A DNA stretch of 64,000 nucleotides from Methylibium rhizosphaerae. Lineage in GTDB: Bacteria; Pseudomonadota; Gammaproteobacteria; Burkholderiales; Burkholderiaceae_C. Positions 10,355-18,824 of this stretch are shown piece after piece; within the stretch, counting starts at the first letter, position 1, and every line of letters begins with the position of its first letter. The translations under genes and the position numbers were made by a program. Under the pieces are notes generated by a model. It was not told where the DNA came from and made no database searches. It saw nothing but the letters and a program-made list of their open reading frames with translations. The stretch spans positions 62,001-126,000 of the forward strand of contig NZ_SWAR01000008.1 of NCBI RefSeq assembly GCF_006386545.1, in the 5' to 3' direction.

Positions 10355-12874
10355 TCATCTCGGCGGCTGCCGCGCCAGCAGCCACTGCTCGGCCTGTGCC
10401 TGGCCGCCGAAGCGCGCCCAGCCAAGGGCATCCTGCCCATGCGGATCCCGTGCCCAGAGGTCCTGCCCGCGGGCCTCGAACCAGGCGAGGGCTTCGACCC
10501 TGCCCTTGGCGGCGGCCAGCATCAGCGGCGTTTCTCCTCGGCTGGCGGCGGCCGGCTCGTCCAGCGGCAGGCCCTGGTCGGCCAGCCACTGCAGGCAGGG
10601 CACGCAGCCGCTTTGCGCCGCCATGTGGACAGGGCCCCAGTCCCAGCGATTGCGCACCTGCAGGCTGGCGCCGGCTTGCACCAGCCGCTGTGCCGCCGCG
10701 AGGTGGCCGCCATAGAAGGCTCGCAACAGCGCGGTGTCGCCGCGCTCGTTGTCGCTGCGGGTCTGCCGCAGGTCGGGAGCCGCGCCGTAGCGCAGGAGCA
10801 GGTCGACGTGCGCGAGCTGGCCGCGATGCGCCGCCAGCATCAGCATCGACGATCCCCTGGCATTGAGCAGGTTGGCATCGGCGCCTTCCCGCAGGGCGCG
10901 CTCGAGCCCGGCGGCATCGCCTGCGTCCTGCGCCGTGACGAGCCTCGAGTCCGCCGGGCGCAGGCTGTCTTCCCACGCGCCGCTGCCGTCGGCCAGCGAG
11001 CCCGGCATCAGGCCCGCCGCGGCCCAAAGCCCGGCCAGCAACACTACGCAAGCCAGCCAACCTGCCTGCGGCCCGCTCGCGGATGCGCCGGTCGGCCGGG
11101 CAGCGCCTGCGCTGAACCTTCCACGGCGATGCGCCCAGGCGTCGCCGATCGCACGGGCCACCGCCACCGCGCCGTCGGCACCGGCCACCGCCGGGGTCAA
11201 TTGAACGGCCTGCGGCTCACCCGGCACCCGTGCGTACACCGCGTGGAAGGTCTGCCGTGCCTGCACTTTCGAGCCGGAGGCGTACAGCACCTTGTGGAAC
11301 AGCGATGTCGTTGCCTCGCCTGGCACGAGACGCACCCGCCGCCACATCCACGATGACTGCCGCACGGCAAGCCCGGCATCCCGGACCATGAGCGTCCACC
11401 GGCGGGTGGCCGCATGGACGGCGAATGCCAGCAAGAAGCCAAGCGGCAGGAGCCGCCATCCACCGGCCCGCAGGTCGGGCCACCACGCCTGCACGAAGAA
11501 GCCCAGGGCGATCAGCGCCGCGAACGCCGCCCATCGCCAGCCGCGCTGCGCAAAGGACAAGGTCCAGTGGTCCGCCGTCTCGATGACGCGTACGTCCGGG
11601 GGCCATGCCGGTGCAGCGCCGGTTTGCGGCGCGGTGCTGATCGGGACTTCCCTTCCCCAGTCGGGCGGGTCGGCAAAACGATCCGGTGCGCTGGCGGCCT
11701 GCGCTGTCGCCTGCACCGGCACGTCGTACGACACCTCCACGGTGCCATCGTCGCGCAGCACTTCCAGGCGCCAGTCGACACGTTCACGTGACCGCCGCGC
11801 ACCGTGGGTGGGTGCGTCCTCGGGCAGCTCGAACTGCGCAGCCAGTCGAACGCCGCCGTCAGGCTCCGGCACGAGGGCGGCCGTGCGGTCGAAGGACTCG
11901 ACCAGGCGCTCGGGACTGCCGGATCCGGCATCGTCCACCCGGTACTGGGCCAGGCGCAGCGTCGCCGTACCGTGCCTGCGGGCCGCCGCCGCGCGCGGCT
12001 TCATCCACAGCACCACCTCGCATCGCTGCCCCGCGCGCGGCTGCGCCGGGTGCCACTGGCACCGGGCGCCGGCGAATCGCCATGCCGTGACCGACTGGCG
12101 CAGGGCGAGGTACACCAGGGCCAGGCCGATCACCACGAACAGCGAGGTGAAGGCATGCACCCACCAGGGCGACCCGCTCATCCAGAACACGGCGGCCAGC
12201 GGGAAGGCGATGCCGCACCAGAAGAACGCGAAGAACCAGAGGCTGGCCTGCGACCTGCTCGCCGAACTGCGAGGCGCCGCACTCTGCAGCGGCTGCTGCG
12301 GACTGGCCTCGCTGCCAGGGGCGGAGCCCGGCGGCACGAGCGTGCGCCAGAAGATCCGTGCGGCGCCCAGGCCCACGGCGGTGAACACCAGCGCAAACGG
12401 AAGGTGGAACACCAGCATGACCCACCGGATCGAGCGGTCGAGCAATGCACTCGAAGGCTGCTGCGGGTTGACCCAGGCGGTGATCGGCCGCCCTTGCGAG
12501 CCGGCCGCCTGAAGCCGCGCCTGCCACTGGTGGTGCCAGTCGCCCACGTTGTCGGAGCCGCCGGAATCGTCGAGCCCGACACGGGTACCTTCGTACGTCG
12601 TGTCCGCGAAGGTGTAGCGGTAGCGCGCGCTGACCCGGTAGGTGATGCTCTTGCTGCCGCGGCTCTTCTGCAGTTCGCTGGCCAGCACCTCGGCCGGCAC
12701 GGGCTGCCAGCCTTGCACCTCCCATGCGGCCCTCAGCGTGCGGTAGAGCGGCTGCAGCCCGCCGATGAATCCTCCCAGGCTGAACACCAGCGCGAACAAG
12801 CCGCTGAACGCCAGTACGGCCAGCCGAGCCCCGGCTCCGCTTGCCCTGCGGTTGTGATTCATGCGGGTCATCAT
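10355..12874 (-). CDS. DUF3592-like membrane protein with C-terminal ankyrin repeats
   Basis: This 839-residue protein is not assigned a function. The N-terminal half has hydrophobic segments near residues 17-37, 150-170 and 225-265. A DUF3592-like extracytoplasmic module (RYRYTFADTTYEGTRV, near 78-95) lies between the first two. A second set of membrane segments lies near 440-490 and about 620-640. The last 200 residues are ankyrin-type repeats (GDAAGLERALREGADANLLN, GSSMLMLAAHRGQLAHVDLL, GETPLMLAAAKGRVEALAWF). The architecture suggests a membrane-anchored scaffold or sensor whose ankyrin face binds another protein. It seems to stand alone. Confidence 0.6.
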   Translation of the reverse strand: MMTRMNHNRRASGAGARLAVLAFSGLFALVFSLGGFIGGLQPLYRTLRAAWEVQGWQPVPAEVLASELQKSRGSKSITYRVSARYRYTFADTTYEGTRVGLDDSGGSDNVGDWHHQWQARLQAAGSQGRPITAWVNPQQPSSALLDRSIRWVMLVFHLPFALVFTAVGLGAARIFWRTLVPPGSAPGSEASPQQPLQSAAPRSSASRSQASLWFFAFFWCGIAFPLAAVFWMSGSPWWVHAFTSLFVVIGLALVYLALRQSVTAWRFAGARCQWHPAQPRAGQRCEVVLWMKPRAAAARRHGTATLRLAQYRVDDAGSGSPERLVESFDRTAALVPEPDGGVRLAAQFELPEDAPTHGARRSRERVDWRLEVLRDDGTVEVSYDVPVQATAQAASAPDRFADPPDWGREVPISTAPQTGAAPAWPPDVRVIETADHWTLSFAQRGWRWAAFAALIALGFFVQAWWPDLRAGGWRLLPLGFLLAFAVHAATRRWTLMVRDAGLAVRQSSWMWRRVRLVPGEATTSLFHKVLYASGSKVQARQTFHAVYARVPGEPQAVQLTPAVAGADGAVAVARAIGDAWAHRRGRFSAGAARPTGASASGPQAGWLACVVLLAGLWAAAGLMPGSLADGSGAWEDSLRPADSRLVTAQDAGDAAGLERALREGADANLLNARGSSMLMLAAHRGQLAHVDLLLRYGAAPDLRQTRSDNERGDTALLRAFYGGHLAAAQRLVQAGASLQVRNRWDWGPVHMAAQSGCVPCLQWLADQGLPLDEPAAASRGETPLMLAAAKGRVEALAWFEARGQDLWARDPHGQDALGWARFGGQAQAEQWLLARQPPR

Positions 12875-12903
12875 AGTTTTCAGGCCGCGGCACCCAGCAT
12901 GAG

Positions 12904-12928
12904 AAAGCGGCCCCGCAGGGCCGCTTTT
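12904..12928 (-). terminator. Hairpin terminator after acnB
   Basis: AAAGCGGCCC (12904-12913) pairs with GGGCCGCTTT (12918-12927), leaving a 4-nt loop. On the minus strand it follows acnB by about 40 nt and ends in CTTTCTC. It also separates acnB from the ankyrin gene. Confidence 0.6.
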
Positions 12929-12965
12929 GCTTGTGAACGCAAGTGACCGTTGACCGGTCCGGCCG

Positions 12966-15557
12966 TCAGACGGCCACGTCCTTCGCGACGTCGGCGTATT
13001 CCTCGATCTGGTCGAAGTTCATGTAGCGGTACACCGAGGCGGCGTCCTTGTTGATGATGCCCATCGCCTCGTGGTACTCGGCCAGGCTCGGGATGCGGCC
13101 CAGCTTCGAGCACACCGCGGCCAGCTCCGCGGAGCCCAGGAACACGTTGGTGTTCTTGCCCAGGCGGTTCGGGAAGTTGCGTGTCGAGGTGGACATCACC
13201 GTCGCGCCTTCCCTCACCTGCGCCTGGTTGCCCATGCACAGCGAGCAGCCGGGCATTTCGGTGCGGGCGCCGGCCGTGCCGAAGGTGGCGTAGTGGCCTT
13301 CCTTGACGAGCTCGTTCTGGTCCATCTTGGTCGGCGGAGCGACCCACAGCTTGACCGGGATGTCGCGCGCGCCGCCCAGCAGCTTGGCTGCCGCGCGGAA
13401 GTGCCCGATGTTGGTCATGCACGAACCGATGAAGGCCTCGTCGATCTTGGTGCCGGCGACCTCGGACATGAACTTGGCATCGTCCGGATCGTTCGGGCAG
13501 CAGACGATGGGCTCCTTGATGTCGGCCAGGTCGATCTCGATCACGGCGGCGTACTCGGCGTCCTTGTCGGCCTCGAGCAGCTGCGGCTTGGCCAGCCAGG
13601 CTTCCACGTTCTTTATGCGGCGCTCCAGCGTGCGCTTGTCCTGGTAGCCGTCGGCGATCATGTTCTTCATCAGCACGATGTTGCTGGTGAGGTATTCCTT
13701 GATCGGCTCCGGGTTCAGCTTGATCGTGCAGCCGGCGGCCGAGCGCTCGGCCGACGCGTCGGACAGCTCGAAGGCCTGTTCCACCTTGAGGTCGGGCAGC
13801 CCTTCGATCTCGAGGATGCGGCCCGAGAAGATGTTCTTCTTGCCCTTCTTCTCCACCGTCAGCAGGCCGGCCTTGATGGCGTAGAGCGGGATCGCATGCA
13901 CCAGGTCACGCAGCGTGACGCCGGGCTGCATCTGGCCCTTGAAGCGCACCAGCACCGACTCGGGCATGTCCAGCGGCATCACGCCGGTGGCCGCGCCGAA
14001 GGCCACCAGGCCGGAGCCGGCGGGGAAGGAGATGCCGATCGGGAAACGGGTGTGGGAGTCGCCGCCGGTGCCCACGGTGTCGGGCAGCAGCAGGCGGTTG
14101 AGCCAGCTGTGGATCACGCCGTCGCCCGGGCGCAGGGCCACGCCGCCGCGGTTGCTGATGAAGGCGGGCAGCTCGCGGTGCGTCTTCACGTCCACCGCCT
14201 TCGGGTACGCGGCGGTGTGGCAGAAAGACTGCATCACGAGGTCGGCCGAGAAGCCCAGGCAGGCCAGGTCCTTCAGCTCGTCGCGGGTCATCGGGCCGGT
14301 CGTGTCCTGCGAACCGACGGTGGTCATCTTGGGCTCGCAGTAGGTGCCCGGGCGGATGCCCTGGCCTTCGGGCAGTCCGCAGGCGCGGCCGACCATCTTC
14401 TGGGCCAGCGTGAATCCCTTGCCGCTGTCCTCGGGGGCCACCGGCAGGCGGAACACGGTGGAAGAGGGCAGGCCGAGGAACTCGCGGGCCTTGCCTGTGA
14501 GCGAGCGGCCGATGATGAGGTTGATGCGACCGCCGGCGCGCACCTCGTCGAGCAGCACGTCGCTCTTGAGGGCGAATTCGGCGACGGTTTCGCCGTTCTT
14601 CAGGATCTTGCCGTCGTAGGGCAGCACGTCGATCACGTCGCCCATCTCGAGCGTAGACACGTCGACTTCGATCGGCAGGGAGCCGGAGTCTTCCTGGGTG
14701 TTGAAGAAGATCGGAGCGATCTTGCCGCCCAGGGTGACGCCGCCGAAGCGCTTGTTCGGCACGAAGGGGATGTCCTGGCCGGTGGCCCAGATCACGCTGT
14801 TGGTGGCCGACTTGCGGGAGGAGCCGGTGCCCACCACGTCGCCCACATAGGCCACCAGGTGGCCCTTCTTCTTGAGGTCTTCGATGAACTGGATCGGGCC
14901 GCGCTTGCCGTCTTCCTCGGGCTTGAAGGCCGCGTCGGGGCGGGTGTTCTTCAGCATCGCGAGGTAGTGCAGCGGGATGTCCGGGCGGCTCCAAGCGTCC
15001 GGGGCGGGCGAGAGGTCGTCGGTGTTGGTTTCGCCGGGCACCTTGAAGACGGTGACGGTGATCTTCTTCTCGACCTCGGGGCGCGAGGTGAACCACTCGG
15101 CGTCGGCCCAGCTCTGGATCACCGCCTTGGCGTGCGCATTGCCGGCCTTGGCCTTCTCGGCCACGTCGTGGAAGAAGTCGAACATCAGCAGCGTCTTCTT
15201 CAGGCCTTCGGCGGCGACCGCGGCGACTTCAGCGTCGTCCAGCAGGTCGATCAGCGGTTTCACGTTGTAGCCGCCCACCATGGTGCCCAGCAGCTGCGTG
15301 GCCTTGGCGCGCGGGATCTGCGCGACCTTCACGTCGCCATGCGCCACCGCGGCCAGGAACGAGGCCTTCACCTTGGCGGCATCGTCCACGCCCGGCGGCA
15401 CGCGGTGCGTCAGCAGATCCAGCAGGAAGTTCTCTTCGCCGGCAGGCGGGTTCTTCAGCAGCTCGATCAGTTCGGCGGTCTGCTTGGCATCCAGGGGCAG
15501 GGGAGGGATGCCGATGGCAGCGCGTTCGGCGGCGTGTTGGCGATAGGTTTGCAGCAT
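12966..15557 (-). CDS. acnB: Aconitate hydratase B
   Basis: At 863 residues it has the AcnB order: an N-terminal HEAT-like domain (from [20 protein letters not shown]), then the swivel domain, then the Fe-S domains. Cluster-binding segments are seen near the C-terminus as [12 protein letters not shown] and [12 protein letters not shown]. AcnB is usually the main TCA-cycle aconitase during growth. The ATG at 15557 has GGAG about 8 nt upstream. Its promoter contains a palindrome identical in its 14-bp core to one in the mdh-gntR gap, so the GntR regulator probably controls it. Confidence 0.95.
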   Translation of the reverse strand: MLQTYRQHAAERAAIGIPPLPLDAKQTAELIELLKNPPAGEENFLLDLLTHRVPPGVDDAAKVKASFLAAVAHGDVKVAQIPRAKATQLLGTMVGGYNVKPLIDLLDDAEVAAVAAEGLKKTLLMFDFFHDVAEKAKAGNAHAKAVIQSWADAEWFTSRPEVEKKITVTVFKVPGETNTDDLSPAPDAWSRPDIPLHYLAMLKNTRPDAAFKPEEDGKRGPIQFIEDLKKKGHLVAYVGDVVGTGSSRKSATNSVIWATGQDIPFVPNKRFGGVTLGGKIAPIFFNTQEDSGSLPIEVDVSTLEMGDVIDVLPYDGKILKNGETVAEFALKSDVLLDEVRAGGRINLIIGRSLTGKAREFLGLPSSTVFRLPVAPEDSGKGFTLAQKMVGRACGLPEGQGIRPGTYCEPKMTTVGSQDTTGPMTRDELKDLACLGFSADLVMQSFCHTAAYPKAVDVKTHRELPAFISNRGGVALRPGDGVIHSWLNRLLLPDTVGTGGDSHTRFPIGISFPAGSGLVAFGAATGVMPLDMPESVLVRFKGQMQPGVTLRDLVHAIPLYAIKAGLLTVEKKGKKNIFSGRILEIEGLPDLKVEQAFELSDASAERSAAGCTIKLNPEPIKEYLTSNIVLMKNMIADGYQDKRTLERRIKNVEAWLAKPQLLEADKDAEYAAVIEIDLADIKEPIVCCPNDPDDAKFMSEVAGTKIDEAFIGSCMTNIGHFRAAAKLLGGARDIPVKLWVAPPTKMDQNELVKEGHYATFGTAGARTEMPGCSLCMGNQAQVREGATVMSTSTRNFPNRLGKNTNVFLGSAELAAVCSKLGRIPSLAEYHEAMGIINKDAASVYRYMNFDQIEEYADVAKDVAV

Positions 15558-15608
15558 GGGGGTTGGCTCCAGAAGACGGTGCTTGAGTGGCTGTTGGCCT
15601 GCTCTGAT

Positions 15609-15636
15609 ATTTTATGTCTTATATAAGACTTGGCAA
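15609..15636 (-). promoter_or_regulatory. acnB promoter with GntR-type operator in the spacer
   Basis: On the minus strand TTGCCA (15636-15631) and TAAAAT (15614-15609) are separated by 16 bp. The perfect palindrome GTCTTATATAAGAC (15616-15629) fills almost the whole spacer. A protein bound there would block RNA polymerase, so repression is the natural reading. The same core occurs at 18759-18772. Promoter and operator are inferred from sequence only. Confidence 0.7.
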
Positions 15637-15656
15637 ACCCAAACTGGGCCCGGGCA

Positions 15657-15681
15657 GCAAAAAGCCGCCCGGAGGCGGCTT
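15657..15681 (-). terminator. Terminator after the minus-strand gene ending at 15713
   Basis: AAGCCGCC (15662-15669) pairs with GGCGGCTT (15674-15681) around a CGGA loop. On the minus strand the stem runs into TTTTTGC. It ends the secreted-protein transcript just before the acnB promoter. Confidence 0.75.
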
Positions 15682-15712
15682 GCTGCGGGGCGCCGGGGCG
15701 CTCAGGGGCTGG

Positions 15713-16207
15713 TCAGACGCGCTGCTCGGCGTGCTTGCAGCTGTCGACCATGCGCTGGCCGATCTTCGAGTTCATCATCATCGACTTGCTCGGGATCTGG
15801 ATCCAGACGATCCCGTTCTTCTTGTCTTCCAGGCGCACGGCACCGGTGGTGGTCTCCTCGGGGACCATCAGGTACGAAGCGTTCTTGAACGACACGCGGA
15901 AGACGCCCGGCTTGCTATCGTGCGCGACCACATTCACGGCCTGGTTGAACTCGCACTCTGCCTTGCCAACGTACACGCGCTTGGCGATCTCGAGCTGGCT
16001 GGCGCTGATGTTTTCGGTCACTTCGGTGGCCAGGGCCAGGCCCTTCGCCTCGGACTTGAGTTCCTTGCGCGACTGGCTCACCGGCTTCTTGGCGGCAGGT
16101 TTCGCTTCGGCCGACTTGGCGGCGGGTTGTGCGGTGGTCTGCGCGGTGGCCACGCCACCAAGCACCAGGGCACACACGGCGGCCGAAATCGAAAGCATGC
16201 GATTCAT
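15713..16207 (-). CDS. Secreted protein of unknown function
   Basis: The 164-residue product has a clear signal peptide (MNRMLSISAAVCALVLGGVA-TAQ), then a Lys/Ala/Pro-rich linker (about 25-50). A compact domain follows, with YVGKAECEFNQAVNVV and GVFRVSFKNASYLMVPEETT. Two Cys in the mature part (in AECEF and VDSCKHAE) could form a disulfide. I do not recognise the family. The start at 16207 has AGGAG 9 nt upstream. It stands between acnB and the HpcH/HpaI gene on the same strand but has its own terminator. Confidence 0.65.
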   Translation of the reverse strand: MNRMLSISAAVCALVLGGVATAQTTAQPAAKSAEAKPAAKKPVSQSRKELKSEAKGLALATEVTENISASQLEIAKRVYVGKAECEFNQAVNVVAHDSKPGVFRVSFKNASYLMVPEETTTGAVRLEDKKNGIVWIQIPSKSMMMNSKIGQRMVDSCKHAEQRV

Positions 16208-16554
16208 GAAACTAACTCCTGTCAGGTTGAGTGCTGGCATTCTGGTGGGGCTGTTACATGCCAACCGTTGCAATTTGCATCTTCAGCTGGCACTTCACAG
16301 GACGCATTTCACGTTTCCCTCACTCCTTTGAAGAACGGAGGGAACCGTCCGCGCCACTGATGCAAGTCACGCACCACGAGTGCCGTCATGAATTCGTGTG
16401 CCGGAATTCACGGATGCTCCACGGCTGGTTCGGTCTGCCTCACGAATGCGACGGGGGCGGTCGCCGGTTGCCGAAATCCGTCACATCAGGTGCGCCTGCG
16501 AAGTGGTGTTACCAACATCGCGCAAGCTGTTGGACCTGCGCGACAGCCAGCGCC
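16208..16554. other. Intergenic stretch between a secreted-protein gene and the HpcH/HpaI gene
   Basis: No gene is supported here. It contains an inverted repeat TGAATTC-N8-GAATTCA at 16389-16410 and a weaker TTCCCTC/GAGGGAA pair at 16315-16344. Open frames on both strands lack ribosome sites and recognisable motifs. The promoter of the minus-strand gene at 16207 should be in the right-hand part of this gap. Confidence 0.45.
16389..16410. promoter_or_regulatory. Perfect 7-bp inverted repeat, possible operator
   Basis: TGAATTC at 16389-16395 and GAATTCA at 16404-16410 are exact reverse complements separated by 8 bp. The dimension fits a dimeric regulator. It lies 182 bp upstream of the secreted-protein start, so it may be part of that gene's control region, but chance is not excluded. 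Confidence 0.3.
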
Positions 16555-17547
16555 TCAGGCAGAGGGCTCCTGGAAAAAAGCTTCCTGCACCTGAGAGGCC
16601 AGTGGCTGGCCAGTGCGGTGTGCGCGTTCGAGCACGTGCCAGAAGTAGCGATAGCTCGCCCGGTCGTGCAGGGTGCCCCGATGGGCCGTCGGTGCCCATG
16701 ACGCGGCCTGTGCAGCCAGCAGGATCTCCGCGGCGGTGTCCACCTCGGCAGCCGACGGCGCGAATGCCTCGACGATCGGCTGGATCTGGCTCGGATGGAT
16801 GCTCCACATGCGGGTGTAGCCGAGCTCGCGGGCGGCGCGGCCGGCAGCGCGCTCGAGGGCTCGCAGGTCCTTGAACTCGGTGACGACGCAATGCGAGGGC
16901 GTCTTGCCGTGGCTGTGGCAGGCCGCGGCGATCTCGAGCTTGGCGCGCAGCACCAGCGGGTGGCTGAACTGCCCCTCGACACTCATGCCGGAGGCCGGGA
17001 TGGCGCCGCGGTGCGCGCTCACGAAGTCCATCAGTCCGAACGACAGTGACTCGATGCGTGGCAGGGCGGCGATGTGCGTTACGTCGCGCAGCCCGCCGAA
17101 GGTCTCGATCAGCCCATGGATCGGGATCTTGCGCAGCAGGCCGTGTTCGGTGCTCACGCGGTCGATCCAGTCGCAGGCCGCCTGCGCTTCCTTCAGCGAC
17201 TGCAGCTTGGGCACCATGATGTACGCGAGCCGCCCGCCGGCCTGGCCGATGAGTGTTTGCAGGTCGCGCTCGAAGCAGGGGTGGCTCACCGGATGCACAC
17301 GCACGCCGATGCGGTCGAAGCGGTTGTCGGCACTGTTGACGAACGACGCGATCATCTCCGCGTGTTCGGCCTCGCCGCCGACCGGCGCGCCGTCCTCGCA
17401 GTCGAGCGTCAGGTCGAACACTGGTCCGAGTTCGGCCTGCAGCGCCATGCTCTTGCGCATGCGCGCTTCGACGCCGGCGTAGTGATCGCACACCGGCAGG
17501 CTTGTCGGGCGTTCGCTGCTTTCGAAGAGGGCAAGGCGTGGATGCAT
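16555..17547 (-). CDS. HpcH/HpaI aldolase/citrate lyase family protein (CitE-like)
   Basis: The 330-residue protein belongs to the HpcH/HpaI TIM-barrel family, which includes citrate lyase beta, malyl-CoA lyase and related acyl-CoA lyases. Visible family features are FDLTLDCEDGAPVGGEAEHA near residue 45, VRVHPVSHPC near 85, LIETFGGLRDV near 145 and LSFGLMDFVSAHRGA near 170. The partner citrate lyase alpha and gamma genes are absent, so it is not a classical citrate lyase. A CoA-ester lyase acting on malyl-, citramalyl- or citryl-type substrates is more likely. It lies downstream of mdh on the same strand, though a terminator separates them. Confidence 0.8.
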   Translation of the reverse strand: MHPRLALFESSERPTSLPVCDHYAGVEARMRKSMALQAELGPVFDLTLDCEDGAPVGGEAEHAEMIASFVNSADNRFDRIGVRVHPVSHPCFERDLQTLIGQAGGRLAYIMVPKLQSLKEAQAACDWIDRVSTEHGLLRKIPIHGLIETFGGLRDVTHIAALPRIESLSFGLMDFVSAHRGAIPASGMSVEGQFSHPLVLRAKLEIAAACHSHGKTPSHCVVTEFKDLRALERAAGRAARELGYTRMWSIHPSQIQPIVEAFAPSAAEVDTAAEILLAAQAASWAPTAHRGTLHDRASYRYFWHVLERAHRTGQPLASQVQEAFFQEPSA

Positions 17548-17593
17548 CGCGGTGTCTGCTGCTCGGGTCGTCGACGACAGCGATTCTCGGGCG

Positions 17594-17620
17594 AAAAAAA
17601 GGCCGGTGGGGACCGGCCTT
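17594..17620 (-). terminator. Terminator after mdh
   Basis: AAGGCCGG (17599-17606) pairs with CCGGCCTT (17613-17620) around TGGGGA. On the minus strand the stem is followed by a long T-run, from AAAAAAA at 17594-17600. It lies 23 nt after the mdh stop and should stop most read-through into the lyase gene. Confidence 0.85.
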
Positions 17621-17642
17621 CATTCGCGCCCTGCTGAAGGGA

Positions 17643-18629
17643 TCAGAGCAGGTGCTTCACGCCGTCCTGCTCTTCCTGCAGTTCCTTCAGCGTGATGTTG
17701 ATGCGTTCCTGCGAGAAGGCGTCGATGGGCAGGCCTTCCACGACCTTGTATTCGCCACCTTCGGTGGTGACCGGGAAGCCGAACATCACATCCTTCGGGA
17801 TGCCGTACTGGCCGTCGGACGGGATGCCCATCGTGACCCACTTGCCGTTGGTGCCCAGGGCCCAGTCGCGCATGTGGTCGATGGCGGCGTTGGCAGCCGA
17901 AGCGGCGGATGACAGGCCGCGCGCCTCGATGATTGCGGCGCCGCGCTTGCCGACGGTGGGCAGGAACACGTTGGCGTTCCACTCCTGGTCGTTGATCATG
18001 TCCTTGACCGAGGCGCCGCCGATGGTGGCGAAGCGATAGTCGGCATACATGGTGGGCGAATGGTTGCCCCACACGGTGAGCTTCTCGATGTCGGCCACGG
18101 CCTTGCCCGTCTTGGCCGCCACTTGCGACAGCGCACGGTTGTGGTCCAGGCGCAGCATGGCGGTGAAGTTCTTGCGCGGCAGGTCGGGGGCCGACTTCAT
18201 TGCGATGTAGGCGTTGGTGTTGGCCGGGTTGCCGACCACCAGCACCTTCACGTTGCGCGACGCCACGGCGTTGAGCGCCTTGCCCTGGGCGGTGAAGATC
18301 TGCGCGTTGGCCGACAGCAGGTCCTTGCGCTCCATGCCGGGGCCGCGGGGGCGGGCGCCCACGAGCAGCGCATAGTCGGTGTCCTTGAAGGCGGTCATCG
18401 GATCGCTGTGGGCTTCCATGCCGGCCAGCAGCGGGAAGGCGCAGTCTTCCAGTTCCATCATCACGCCCTTGAGCGCCTTCTGGGCCTTCTCGTCCGGGAT
18501 CTCCAGCAACTGCAGGATGACGGGCTGGTCCTTGCCCAGCATTTCGCCGGAAGCGATGCGGAACAGCAGGGCATAACCGATCTGGCCGGCGGCGCCGGTG
18601 ACGGCCACGCGTACGGGTTTCTTGCTCAT
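17643..18629 (-). CDS. mdh: Malate dehydrogenase
   Basis: The 328-residue NAD-dependent enzyme interconverts malate and oxaloacetate. It shows the N-terminal Rossmann loop [17 protein letters not shown], the substrate-binding [16 protein letters not shown] near residue 92, the NAD-site [10 protein letters not shown] near 128 and the catalytic [10 protein letters not shown] near 185. This form, ending in a KHLL tail, is typical of betaproteobacteria. The start at 18629 has GGAG 8 nt upstream. It is transcribed away from gntR, and a palindrome shared with the acnB promoter sits between them. Confidence 0.96.
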   Translation of the reverse strand: MSKKPVRVAVTGAAGQIGYALLFRIASGEMLGKDQPVILQLLEIPDEKAQKALKGVMMELEDCAFPLLAGMEAHSDPMTAFKDTDYALLVGARPRGPGMERKDLLSANAQIFTAQGKALNAVASRNVKVLVVGNPANTNAYIAMKSAPDLPRKNFTAMLRLDHNRALSQVAAKTGKAVADIEKLTVWGNHSPTMYADYRFATIGGASVKDMINDQEWNANVFLPTVGKRGAAIIEARGLSSAASAANAAIDHMRDWALGTNGKWVTMGIPSDGQYGIPKDVMFGFPVTTEGGEYKVVEGLPIDAFSQERINITLKELQEEQDGVKHLL

Positions 18630-18720
18630 GGTGAGGCTCCGAAGGAGAGAAGGGGAATTCGGTGTGTCGATCGGAGAGCCCGGCAGGGGAGGGGCTTCCG
18701 CGGCGCAGCAAGTTTAGGCC

Positions 18721-18749
18721 AGTCTAGGTAACCATCTCGGAAGTGTCAA
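18721..18749 (-). promoter_or_regulatory. Predicted mdh promoter
   Basis: On the minus strand TTGACA (18749-18744) and TAGACT (18726-18721) are separated by 17 bp, placing a start near 18714, about 85 nt before the mdh ATG. The GntR-type palindrome begins 8 bp upstream of the -35 box. This differs from its position inside the acnB promoter. Confidence 0.6.
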
Positions 18750-18751
18750 CG

Positions 18752-18774
18752 GTCTTATGTCTTATATAAGACAT
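18752..18774. promoter_or_regulatory. GntR-type operator between mdh and gntR, with an extra half-site
   Basis: ATGTCTTATATAAGACAT (18757-18774) is a perfect 18-bp palindrome containing the 14-bp core found at the acnB promoter. A further GTCTTAT at 18752-18758 repeats the left half in tandem with the half-site at 18759-18765. The site is 50 bp before the GntR start and is the obvious candidate for autoregulation and control of mdh. Confidence 0.75.
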
Positions 18775-18824
18775 TTATCATGAGTGTCTGGACGTTGCCC
18801 CAGCCGTTGTGATGCAATCCGCCG

